Source: Astropecten irregularis
Lineage: Eukaryota; Echinodermata; Asteroidea; Paxillosida; Astropectinidae
Reading direction: 5' to 3'
NCBI GenBank assembly: GCA_963971285.1
Contig: OZ020246.1
Span: 21,063,217 to 21,127,216, forward strand
DNA length: 64,000 bases
The position numbers and the translations under genes are program-made. Shown here piece by piece: positions 22,153 through 32,994 of this stretch (its first letter is position 1; every line of letters starts with the position of its first letter). The notes beneath the pieces were generated by a model. That model had not been told where the DNA came from and made no database searches. It was given only the letters and a program-made list of their open reading frames with translations.

Positions 22153-24670
22153 ATCTTGGAAGGTGTGCGGGCTTTTCGCCTGAGAAATAGGGTGATAAAA
22201 AAGCACTGTACTGTTGTAGAAGTCCAGTTAATGTAGGTTGGTGGAGTGGAAACTCGAAATGTAGTTTGTGTATGTGACTTTAAATATGTTCCATTGTTCA
22301 TGTTGTCTCCAGCAAATATACATGATTACAAGTACACATTAATTAACAGATGCAATGCGACCTGCCCCCTTGCCAAACTTCAGTCAGTAGGCCTACAGGC
22401 CACACTTGGCAAAGGAAAGCTTCATATTTTCAACTTTAAAGAACCAAGATTATGTTGACACGTATGTACCAAGGAGCCACACATGAAATACTCACATCTA
22501 TAATATTAGCATTAGCATTAATATGCTACATGTTGGTAGAATTCCATACAAGTCCAGACCAAATGCTCATTATACTGTTCATTCCAAGTAGGCATAGAAC
22601 TTTCAGAATTTACTTTCAGAGTTCACTCCACATCAATCCACCGTTGACATTATGAGGGAGAAGTAAATAATTCGCCGTCTGATTCCACCGAGATTTTCTT
22701 GTACTCAGTGATTGATCGAAGGAGACCGATTCGGTCATCCTTTTGAAGAGAAATGAGGCATCCCCCCGGAGAGGTCTGAGAATAAACTGTTTTGATACCA
22801 GAAACCTCAGCCATCTCCCTCCAAAGCCGAGGAATAAGCGTGCAAACCGACTGAATCGGTTTACCCTGTGTATATGTTGTGTGTTTAAGAGTTAACTGGT
22901 GGTAAATTATAGACCTGAAATATAGGGCAAGTTTTTTGGGGGAGGGTGGACTCGGTGCGGTGAGAATGAAACCCCCTTGGCCACTTTGGGAATTTACCCG
23001 GTGATTCGACTTGACCCAACTGCAAACTTGAAATCCAGGAGGAATAACCAAATAGGTTTACCATCTGGTTTTGGGGGGTAGCAATAGCAATGAGGTTACA
23101 ATTTACAGAATTAATAGCTGCAAGTTTGAAGGCTACATTATTGTGAATCAGGTGCATTGTGCAAGAATTGGAGGGATAAGAACACAATTGCATGGTTTTT
23201 TTTTGACTGGTTTGGGGTAGTTTTGTGAGAGGGAAGGGCAGGTTACACAAATTATCAAAAGAGTCAAATTTCATGGCTCTGCTTACTGTGAGAAGCAGAC
23301 AATTCTGTTATCCTGTAATTCCTGGATTTAGGGAAAATTTTGTTTCAGTCATGGGAGTGACTGGGAGTAGGTCACGTAACTTAAAACAGTTCATCACGTT
23401 CTTCACTTTATTATACAGGGCCGAGTTTAAAGTGACTTGGCCGTGTTCAATAATAAAAGTGAAGATATCGTAAGCCCAGAATTCTGTGATTTGCAGAAAT
23501 GGGCCCAGTTCAGGTAGATTGCAGGTTTTTTTTTCTGTCACCTAAGGTTTAAGTTTCATCTTTGTCTCTGCATGGTATACACTTAAGACTAATTACGACT
23601 TTGTTAACATACAATATACCAGACCAGTACTTAGATACACATGTAGGCCTATGTAACAAAGGAACCACCACAAATTTTGATCTAACCTGAGACCAGTTTC
23701 ATAGCAAAGCTTTTCTGCTTACCATATAGCATCAAAAGTATTGCACAAGTTTGCTTGCAAGCGGATGGTGATACAGTTTCTGCATGTTAGGGTTATATAA
23801 GAATTAAGATTACCCAAGCAAAATGCTGAACATTCAGCAAACTGTTTTCACTTTTTCTATGCTTCACGTTTATCAGGGCCATGAGAGGAAAAATTGGTCG
23901 TTAAGTGAACCAAAAAATCCCTTGCTGAAGCATCTCAGTGCCATAGGATCCTGGTGGAACAAATTTTTTTCATCCAGGGGATTTTCAAATTTTTCCAATT
24001 TCGGCGAGACATATTACCAAATTTCCAGACGGCTTTTCTTTTCTTCTCATTTTCCTGAATTGATTTCTATCTCTCACAGGTATTATGCATGGTTAGCCAC
24101 AATGCCAAAGCCATGAAGGGCCCCCAGATCATTGTCATACAGTATTAGAATCGCCCTGCCGCTTGTTAGCGCTCTTAAGATGTTATCAGTCTGAAAAAAA
24201 ATAATAATCCATGGTCAATGACTCTAGTGATGCTTGGAGACAAAAAGAGAGAAATGGAATGAAAAACATTAGTTTTGTGCAAAAAAAAACTGGTTCCTTT
24301 ATGGGATCAGTTCCAAAAATTAGGCTTTCGGGTCCTTATTGTTGTTGTTTTTTTAGTGGGAGATGCAAAGGGAGATAAATTTCTTTTCAAACAATCAGAA
24401 AAATTGAGCCTCGCTTGAGGGTGAGAAAAAGCTTGTGATGCTTTTTTTCTTAAAGCATATATTTACCCTGCACCTGGTCTGGGATATGAATACTGCTTAG
24501 AAATAAAAACTGATTATTTGGCAGAGGTTTAAGGTTGATGGTATGATAAATATGAAGTTCTCTTGTTTGGTGTTAAAATGATTTGTGACTTGTAAAATCT
24601 ACAAGCCTAAGAATGTCATGATTTCACCATATAAAGTGTGGAACAAATATTATTAACAATTTTTTTTTTC
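22153..24670. other. Gene-free stretch with one long minus frame
   Basis: 22650-22877 on the minus strand is an open frame of ~73 codons after a possible CACAG acceptor (reads …LWREMAEVSGIKTVYSQ…), unassigned and weakly supported. The rest shows no exon. No RNA gene recognised. Confidence 0.45.
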
Positions 24671-24840
24671 AGTCATTGAAAAGTGAACAAAGAAAAATTA
24701 ACTGAAGCGGGATTCAAACCGGCGACCTCCTGATGAATACCGTACAGGCACTCTACCAACTGAGCTATCCAGCCCTACGTTGGCGGTGACCCCAATAGTC
24801 AATTATCTTTATTCGTTTGGCAGTCAGGAGCCATGAAACC
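24671..24840 (-). mobile_element. tRNA-derived SINE, best preserved head
   Basis: Minus strand 24776-24702: TAGCTCAGTTGGTAGAG is a near-consensus A box and GGTTTGAATCC a B box. The anticodon region has a 12-base loop closed by CCTG/CAGG, so it cannot be a functional tRNA. The tail includes GTTCACTTTTCAATGACTG. Flanking phrase TTTGGCAGTCAGGAGCCATG is shared with 19600-19620, confirming one family. Confidence 0.75.
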
Positions 24841-27184
24841 ACGCACACACCGCCGTGGATTTGAAGCTTTGAGAGATGTTAAAAACTAAGACTTAGATTT
24901 GTAATTTTTGTGGGTGACAACCATGATGATGATTGGTTGTGTATCACTGGTTGTGTATGACGGTAAGAGAACACTCTCCGAAACATCAAGCTTACAACTC
25001 GACAACAGTTCTATTCAGATCCATGCTCTCTTCTTCCCAAAAGAGATATCATGGTCCTCTGACTCTTGTAAATTGCAAATCTATTTCTTTGGCAAATAAC
25101 TTTGGTGGAATACTTTTGGGTATGCTTTCCTGCTTACAGAAAATGCTTACACTGCAGCTTTCAAGATGCAGGGATGAACATCCCAAAAATACTGAATGTA
25201 AATATTCCTGTGTGAGAGGACCAACTGGTCTGAATCCAATATTAGGAATAAATCCTCAGTTTAGAATTTCTGATATGATATTTACCAATGTAATATCTAT
25301 CTTTTTTGTAAAATTTGTTGACAAACAATTGGCATTATTAACTCGATAATAACTTTCGGAATCCATCAATATTGTCATTGCTTTAATACTATTTCACAAA
25401 GTACACACTAATTTGTGCTCCTGTTCGCAATTCTGCTCTCACAAAGTGCAGTCTGATATGTGATGTGAGTTTGCCTAGGTTGAGAATTTCTGATATTACA
25501 AATTTGCCAAATAATACATGTATATCTGTTTGTAAAATATCTTGAAAAACAATTGCCACTAATAACTACAAAATACCTTTTGGAATCCTTCAATATTGTT
25601 ACTATTTCACAAAAGTGCAAACTTATGTGCAACAATTCTGCTCTCACAGAAGTGCACTGCAGTCTGAGATGCTATGTATGTGAGTTTGCCTACATGAAAA
25701 AATTTTATAATGTCCCCAGTATTATCATGATTCATGTTACACATTATGTTATATTTTTGTCCCTCTGGGGAAATCTGCTTAGGGTTTATGCCATGCCATA
25801 ATTTTTCCCATCTGTCTAGTGTGAATTTGGTGGGTTTTTTTTTTTTTTAAAGGAGAGGCATGTTTAGGTTTATTACATAGTGCTTTCCTTTTGGCCTACA
25901 TCGGGTTAAGGATTTTCATCATCATCTGAGTCACGTGAAATAATTTGGCCTAGATTGATTTAATCTCATTAACCCCAAGAAAGATTAATAATTTCTTTTC
26001 CTCGGAGGCAAAGCAGTACGAGAGGCACAGGCCAGGCTGTTCCTGCAGTGGGGCATAATTTCATAGCTGTGCTGAGCTGCGCCACTTAATTTCAGCAGGA
26101 TTACCCCTTCTAATGCCAGGAGTTTGTACTGGGCCGGCCTGGGGCATGACTACCGGCGTGTGCTGATTCCCAGCCATGTTTCCGTGGTCAACATGCATGC
26201 TTGCCTTGATTTGCCCTCTAAGCCATGGCCTCCGCAGACTTTCCTTCTTTTTAGGAGGGGAGGGGGCTGTTCTCTTTCCAAATTTCATATTAAGCAGACT
26301 AAATTTATATTTTGCTTAAGGACAGTAATATTTTGTCATTCAACATGGCCAGACTGAGCGAGTTTTTGAACAATTTGGGGTGGTTGTAGGTTTTCTTTTA
26401 TATACAGAATACATTATTTAGCAGCTTTTTTTGCTAATGAAAGCTTTCCACTTTTATAAAAAGGGAAACACTGAACAGATATGAATTATCATTGCCCTGT
26501 TTGCATTTGTGTTCATTTGTCTGAGTGCAGACGGAAGAATTGTAAACAGAAACAAACAGCAAACAAAAAGTGAATCTCAAGATGTGTTCGAAAAAAGTCA
26601 CATGCACGATGCTGTTACAGCAGTTATTAAAGCCTGTTACAGCTTTGAAGACTAGGGATTTCTGACACTTTGAAATTAGTCGGTGTAAGGCAAGACTTCG
26701 CCAGCCGTGTACATTTTGGGGTTGATTCCACCACTAAGCTCTCTAAGATCTTTTTCTCAGTGTTCTCATGCAATAAAGGTAAATTTACAATAATCAGCGT
26801 GAGGCCTTCACCTTGACAAAGTAATGGGTTTGAACTACCAACCTCAAACCATTTGTAATCCGTCAAACTTGAATTTTGTCTTTAAGCAAAAATTCCCTTC
26901 ACAATACTACCCATTCATTCACTCAGTAGCCTCCTTATATTCTCATTATATAGCCACATGGATTCTGTGAAGTGGTCTCATAAACTTAGCTTGAGTACAT
27001 TTTAATAGTAACATAAGCTTTTTGGATGGTTTCAACATGTTGGGATTTGATTTTAATGGGACTATCTCAGACAGGGACGAGGGGGCCTACAAGTTACATA
27101 ACATCTTTGACAGTCTCATTACCACGCCCTCTACGGCAGTCTCCAACGTCAATAAAAGGACAGTGTGCAGTGGTATGAGTCGCC
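24841..27184. other. Gene-free; a short duplication and a regulatory-looking island
   Basis: 25376-25480 and 25600-25690 are diverged direct copies (ATTTCACAAA..TGC, AATTCTGCTCTCACA..AGTGCA). 25900-26110 is richer in TAAT-type and ATTA motifs and may be regulatory (inference). No exon recognised; the 138-codon plus frame at 24933-25349 has no domain. Confidence 0.45.
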
Positions 27185-27223
27185 AGTCTGATGAAACTGA
27201 TACCTTATCAGTGAAACGTCACT
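27185..27223 (+). ncRNA. Minimal type I hammerhead-ribozyme motif
   Basis: The order is AGT, CTGATGA (27188-27194), one extra A, a 7-bp perfect stem II (ACTGATA 27196-27202 / TATCAGT 27206-27212) closed by loop CCT, then GAAAC (27213-27217), GTC (27218-27220) and ACT that pairs with the initial AGT. The catalytic core residues (CTGATGA, GAAA, cleavage triplet GTC) are all present; helix III is only AC/GT without a loop, as in the minimal hammerheads of Penelope-like elements. The unpaired A next to stem II is a deviation. Whether it cleaves is unknown. Confidence 0.55.
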
Positions 27224-27433
27224 AAATAGTGAGTACAATTTTGCACCTTTATACTGGATTTGACATAATGAATCTCCCAAAATATTTGTCAATCTACAAT
27301 CCAGATGAATCTATTCAACGATGGGACTATCTCAGCTTTGTATGGGTCCTAGCCATTTGGATTTTGTCATATTCTTCACTTCCATGTTTATCGCTAAATT
27401 TCTATGCTTGCTGAGTAAGCTAGAAATCATCAA

Positions 27434-27590
27434 ATAACCACAAGGGAAACTGGCTGAATTTGAAGTCATTGAAAAGTGAACTGGAAAATTAACTGGAGGG
27501 AGATTCGAACCAGCTATAACATACCTACACAGTATTATGGAGATCGCTGGTTCGAATGCCGCTTTTTTATTCACTTTTCAATAAGCTAGG
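27434..27590. mobile_element. Rearranged SINE, two B boxes facing each other
   Basis: CATTGAAAAGTGAAC and GATTCGAACCAGC (27502-27514) read as a minus-strand SINE; from about 27536 the sequence turns to GAGATCGCTGGTTCGAATGC and ends TTCACTTTTCAATA, a plus-strand copy. The two heads form an imperfect inverted repeat. Confidence 0.6.
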
Positions 27591-29133
27591 AAAAGTAGAA
27601 ATCCTTAGCAATATGAACTACACATGCACAACTAAAAATTCTTCCCTATTCCATGAAATAGTACAGAATGTTCTACTTCTGTAAGTGTGCGTGACACTGA
27701 TTTAGCTTAATATGGTACTGCAGCACTGATTTTAAGCTGCATGTGAAATTGGGCCCTGGACCCTCATATCAAGAAACTACTCGGTAGGAATTATTTTTGA
27801 TTTATACTCCATGTTTTCAAGCAAAAATAGGCTGAGAAACACTGGTCCCTAAACAGATTTGCATTATTTTGTATGGACTTTTGGTTGGTAATCTGTACTG
27901 CTAAGCGAAGCTTTGATCTTTGTTTAGCATATTTGTGGGCAGCTGAGTGAAATTGCCTGCCATTGCTCATTGACAAAATTAAGGAACCCCTCAAACTTTT
28001 TTTGAAAAAGCCGGAGCAAGCAAGTGCAACAAAAGGAATTTTTGTCTGGCTTCAATCTTTCTTTGGTGGAGTTTGTAATTTTTGATGCTCTGTGGACTAA
28101 CTAGGCACTTTTAGTGACATTTTTCTTTGATCAAAAGAAATACAAATTTTTCCACAGAGCACCAATCCACCTGTTACTCATACTACGGTTGTGTGACAGA
28201 AATGGCATCACAAAATTATCCCAGTCTTTTTGTACATAATGTACCGTGACTGTGCAAATAATAGGGCCATTCCCAAGGGGAGTGTCTTTTGCTGTACATA
28301 ATTTTTTTTCGACCATTTTTTTTAGGTTAAGTGTTTGAGCCCCACCACCCTGTATCCAGGGGATATTGAAGAGATATCGACCGACAATAGCTCCATAAAA
28401 TGCTCCCATTTTTTAGTCTGTGAAACCGTTTTCCTTTTTTCCCGGCCCCCGCGTGCCATCCGTCGTGCAATTCGCCACGAGACCGGCGTGGCGAGAGCAT
28501 CGGTAATAATACTGCTCAGTCCCCATTATACCAATCAGTGTAAGTGCTGCCAGTCTTTGGCGACACAATAGGTAGAAAGAGGGAAAAAAAAAGAGAGAGA
28601 CAGTGTAGAAAAATGAGAATGCAGGAATGGATCGGCAGAACCCAAGTGATATTTCTGCCAGTGCTGCACGAATAGTGCTATCACCCACGAGGAGCTGCCC
28701 AACCCACCGCCCCCTCATTCTTCCCCCTCCCCCTACCCTTCACCCCTTCTCCCCCTCTTCCCCCCATCTCCACTCTCCTTGAGTGTGTTAATCCATGCAG
28801 AAAAAGTTAAACCCGCCCGGAGTGCTTTCAAGCCCCGATAACAGGAATGAGATGATGAATTTAGAGGATTAATCATCACGTCTCCCTCTTTACGCTTCTT
28901 AGGCCATTTTCACCAAATATTTCTTATGGCCGGTTGGGGAGGGGGGATGGGAGGCAAGGCCTTATACGGAGTGCTGTATTAATGTTGTCTAATGTACCTG
29001 GCCCAAGTATATGAATGTGAAGTGTGAATGTGGTTTTGATTCGTATCAGGGCATCATTTTTTTTTCTCTCAAATGTTTCTTTGTGCTGTTGTACAAAGAA
29101 TAGGGCATATTTGCATCAAATGCAGAATATTTA
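27591..29133. other. Gene-free stretch with polypyrimidine tract
   Basis: 27700-27767 holds a solo GGGCCC-type TIR relic (TTAAGCTGCATGTGAAATTG). 28700-28775 is a C/T-rich tract. No exon recognised. Confidence 0.5.
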
Positions 29134-29255
29134 GGGGCCTGTTTGTTTAACGCACGGGATCCCAGATTTGCAGATCCATGTCTTATGCAGGGTACGCTAA
29201 AATGGGATCCAGATCAGTAGAAACCGTGATCATGTGCGTTAAACAAACAGGCCCC
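29134..29255. mobile_element. MITE family E copy 2
   Basis: GGGGCCTGTTTGTTTAACGC at the left, GCGTTAAACAAACAGGCCCC at the right: a perfect 20-bp inverted pair. Interior shares GGATCC, CAGATCCATGTCTTATGC and CTAAAATGGGATCC with copy 1 (16739-16857). Confidence 0.8.
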
Positions 29256-30352
29256 AGGTTTCATATCAGAAACTTCAAACATCCAGAAGCATAGACTGCA
29301 TATGAATCTGTTGTCTAGAGCTAGGTCTAGATCTTTGCTTCATTGGATGTACGCGGAGACACCAAGAGAATAGACCTAGCCGTAGTTCTGGAAGCCCGCT
29401 TCGGACAACAGCCATAGCCATATCAATCAGACAGATAAAGTAAACAAATTGTTATCAATACTGTCAATGTAAGACAGAAAAAAATGTGGAAATAGAAGAA
29501 ACATTGAAGACAGTCAGAAGACGGAAACAGTTAAATCTTGACTGATTAATTTGTGCACTACTGCTCTCTTCATTCAGCCGTGAAATGAATCACGCCGTAA
29601 TTCAGGCATCCATTGATATCTTCCGACATCTCCCAACATCTGCTAACTCATCTTCTCTACCAGTCACATCACACAGAGATGAGAAAAAACCCTCATCACC
29701 CAAAGAAGAGACCAACGTAGGCCTGTACGGCCACCACGATGGCCGTAAATTTTCAGGAAAGGATTGTCTCGCAGAAATTCAACTAATGAATCCATTCATT
29801 TCCTGATAGCAACACTCGCTGACCTCTCATCACCAGAGTACCGACCGCTGATGACAGAGAGCGGATGCCATATCGAGCCAGCCACGGTCCGCATCTAAAT
29901 GAAGTGCTGTGCCGAGGCAAAGAGTGTAATTATTTTCCGGTTAATGACGGTTAATGTCGTTGTGCAAATTGTTTGTCCGATTAAGAGTCGCCCAATCAAT
30001 CATGATGTATTTACTGACCTTCTGGAGGGTTCCCGCATGCAAGATGAGTGGTTTGAATCAATAACTTAATAGGTCCACTGTAATGGCTATGATGGGACAA
30101 TTCAATATACTCCTCTAGCCACTGACTTCTCGATCTGGACACAAAAGGAAGAATGTTGTAGGCAGAAGCCATTCCTATAATGTGTCCACCCAATTTTAAA
30201 GGTATTACTATCCTGGTAGTTTAGCGTGCAAGGCTCAAATTTGGATAATTACATTGAATAGGAGAAATAATAATGATGAAAAGATTAAAAATTAATGCGT
30301 TAACAGATTTCATATAAATTAATTAACTGTCTGTATTAATAACAATAATGAA
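29256..30352. other. Gene-free; possible regulatory island
   Basis: 29840-30010 has clustered GATTA, TAAT and GTTAATGACGGTTAATG motifs in otherwise mixed sequence, suggestive of an enhancer but unproven. No exon recognised. Confidence 0.4.
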
Positions 30353-30545
30353 ACGCTACAGTAGCATACCAAAACAGAAATCTCACAGATGGTGATGGTA
30401 GATACATACAGTTAAAATGTTTCTGCCTGAAATTCGGCATTTATCCAGGAAAAAGTAAAACCAATGACCAAAACAATTCAGATCTTTTAAAGATAAATAA
30501 ATAGATAGCCCAATTCTGTCAAAATCAATTTTTTTATATCGTGGG
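30353..30545. mobile_element. Family A MITE fragment
   Basis: AGCATACCAAAACAGAAATC, GTTAAAATGTTTCTGCCTGA and CAATGACCAAAACAATTCAG match the interior of family A; the right end and TTAA boundary are lost. Confidence 0.55.
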
Positions 30546-31729
30546 AAATGTTTGAAAACTTGAGATGGTAGGAATAGAAAACCCATGATTTCATATTTGA
30601 TGGTTGGTGGTACAACATTGCCCTAGACTAAAGAAGATGGCATTGAGATCCTGCACAGTGTTGGATCTTAGACATGTTAACCTGATGGGAGATTAAGGAA
30701 GGATCCTCACCAGAATTAGGTTTAAGACAGTGAAGATTTCATACTTCATACAAATTGCAAAGCAAAGCAAATATTCTTGTGTCCACATAGGAAAAACATT
30801 CACACACTGATGGCTGCATCAACAAAATCGTTTTGCATTCACTATGTGTGAAGTATAGACCAGGCAATAAATATGCTTATGACTTTCCTATAGCACATTC
30901 CTTCACCTTTAAAAAAAAAATCTCACTTTAGCATCACAGTAATATTTCTAGTCATCATTTCAAGTTGGCCAAATTTGATCAATCATGGATGCCTCCGAAC
31001 TCTCTGTGAAATTTCCACTAGGACACCCTTTAATAATTCTGGGACTTTAGCTGATTATTCATTCAAGTTTGTCATTTACTTTGCAGAGAAACATTTTTCA
31101 ACCGGAATATTGCAGAAATACAGACATTTCATCTTTAATAATCAATATTTTGGTCACCATGATGGTTGTTCGGTTATGTAGAGAATCTGTGTGTGCATGT
31201 GATATAGCTAGAGTGGAATTTGAGGGTCATTTGCCAATTTGCCCGAATGCATGTCTGACTACCTTGGATGGATCAGAACAAATTGCTTGAAATTGTTTTA
31301 TGATTGCTTGTTGATAGGCCAGCGTTCTTGAAATCCCATTCCATTCTTTATTTCAGTTATGCCATTTCCAAGATGCATGTGAAAAATAGTGTTCATCATC
31401 TTCTTGATCATAGCCATCATCTTCATACTGATCTGGATCAAAATGATTCCATGTCAGGATTTGAAAATGGTTTGCGGGGATTATTGCAGCTTGTGCCAAG
31501 ATCATTTTCCGTGCCATGTCTTAGATGCAGTAATATGCAGGCCTATCTGTGCACCAGCCTTTTAGATTGTGCTAAATGCTTATTTCTGTCTGACTAAGGA
31601 CAGGATAAAACTTGATCTAGATTTAATTTGATCTGATATCCCCTGCATTACCTCTGTAATGAGAATTCTCTTTGTCACTTTATTGCTCAACGAGATAGAC
31701 ATGACTACCTCCTCTCTTTAAAATTTGCC
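30546..31729. other. Gene-free stretch
   Basis: No exon or RNA gene recognised; open frames are short and AT-rich. Confidence 0.55.
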
Positions 31730-32018
31730 TTAAAGGTATAATACATGATTGGTAAAGGTCACAGAACAGCACTCACACTTTGTCTAATCCAGTATGTACA
31801 TGAGATAATGAACCTGTGAAGAATGGTTTTGATCTTACCAGGAGATCAAAACTGTTTTCGGTCTTTGTTTTACCAATTTCGGGAGAAATACATCATTTCA
31901 GGCAGAAATATTTTAATGGTATGTTTCTACAAACAACATCTTCATATCCTGAAAGTTATACTTAAATCTGTGAACATTTCTGTTTGGGTATGTTACCAAT
32001 CCTGTACTGTACCTTTAA
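31730..32018. mobile_element. TTAA-ended MITE, family A subfamily copy 6
   Basis: TTAAAGGTATAATACATGAT at the left and CAATCCTGTACTGTACCTTT plus AA at the right. The left end continues GGTCACAGAACAGCACTCAC, which appears inverted at the right end of 32484-32994, so the two copies are in opposite orientation. Confidence 0.7.
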
Positions 32019-32114
32019 AAGTTGTAGTTTGAAGTTGCTGTAGCCTTGCTCAGTGTGGTACTGATTCCTTTTGTTACATTTACCATATAAACCTGTCCGC
32101 TTGTCTCATTCCAG

Positions 32115-32230
32115 ATTCTGGTCCATCCTTGTCATCTACAAATCTCTCGTGGGTGTGCCCAGACTTCTGATGAACAAAGAGTGTCGGTGGCCCGCCGCAT
32201 CCCAGGTGCTTGACTCCGAAACGCACCGTG
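32115..32230 (+). other. Candidate internal exon (unassigned)
   Basis: A pyrimidine-rich acceptor TTGTCTCATTCCAG ends at 32114 and a good donor GTAAGC begins at 32231. Of the three plus-strand frames only one is open across the 116 bases (it reads through LLMNKECRWPAASQVLDSET). GC content and codon variety exceed the flanks. The family is not recognised; it could be an exon of a non-coding transcript. It lies between two inverted family A MITEs. Confidence 0.35.
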
Positions 32231-32483
32231 GTAAGCTTGTTTGCTTTGGCTATTCAGTTTGATCGACGATCTGATTCCCGGCTCGTAAGTCCTCCTCAGG
32301 TCGTGTTTTTTTCTTGTGGAGTTTTATGTTCATTGACTGGACAATCTGGACTCGTGTTGTGACCGTCTGAAGTGGAATTGTGACGTTTGTCCTGGTGGTT
32401 AGGCACGTAGTTGGAATGAGGGGCTTAGCTGGGATGCAGATCTGAATTCTCTCTGGAGACATAGTTTTAGGTTTAAGATCTCC

Positions 32484-32994
32484 TTAAAAGTACAGTACAG
32501 GATTGGTAACATACCCAAACAGAAATGTTCACAGATTTTTTTATATTTTTTTTTATGGAAGTCGCCCAACACAAGGCACAAAGGCCACTCGAGGTGAGGG
32601 CTAAAAAAGAAAGAGAAAGGAAAAGAAAGTGCACAGAATTAGGATAACAGAAGCCTATTCACATTGCACTTGAAAAAAGATAACTTTCAGGGTTCATGCA
32701 TAAAGATGGTGCTGGCAGAAACATACCTTTAAAATATTTCCACCTGGTATGGTGTATTTATCCAGAAATTAATTGTAAAACAAAGACCGAAAACAGTTTT
32801 GATCTTGGGGTATTAGATCAAAACCATTCTTCATGTTTTATGATAAGAACAATTGAGTCAGGTTTTCGTTATTTTCTCTTGACTCAGATTGAGCTCAAAT
32901 TTTCACAGGTTTATCATTTCAAAGGCACATGCTGGATCAGACAAAGTATGAGTGCTGTTCTGTGACCTTTACCGATCATGTATTATACCTTTAA
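32484..32994. mobile_element. TTAA-ended MITE, family A subfamily copy 7, interrupted
   Basis: TTAAAAGTACAGTACAGGAT at the left, ATCATGTATTATACCTTTAA at the right. The element is split by a retroposon tail at 32539-32678; the family phrase CACAGATTT…ATAACTTTCAGGG resumes on the other side. Confidence 0.7.
32539..32678 (-). mobile_element. 3' retroposon tail nested in a MITE
   Basis: On the minus strand it reads GCCCTCACCTCGAGTGGCCT then TTTGTGCCTTGTGTTGGGCG and ends in CTTCCATAAAAAAAAATAT, a poly(A)-like tail. It is a short 3'-end copy (non-LTR or SINE type) inserted in a family A element. Confidence 0.55.

Noticed and set aside
22650..22877. Minus-strand exon candidate after CACAG
   Set aside because: Acceptor lacks a pyrimidine tract and the product matches nothing I know; kept only as a remark.
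24702..24776. Possible tRNA gene on the minus strand
   Set aside because: A and B boxes are good, but the anticodon loop is 12 bases and the acceptor ends do not pair; the flanks show it is a SINE head repeated elsewhere.
24933..25349. 138-codon plus-strand open frame
   Set aside because: AT-driven, no domain, no splice or start context; sits beside a SINE.
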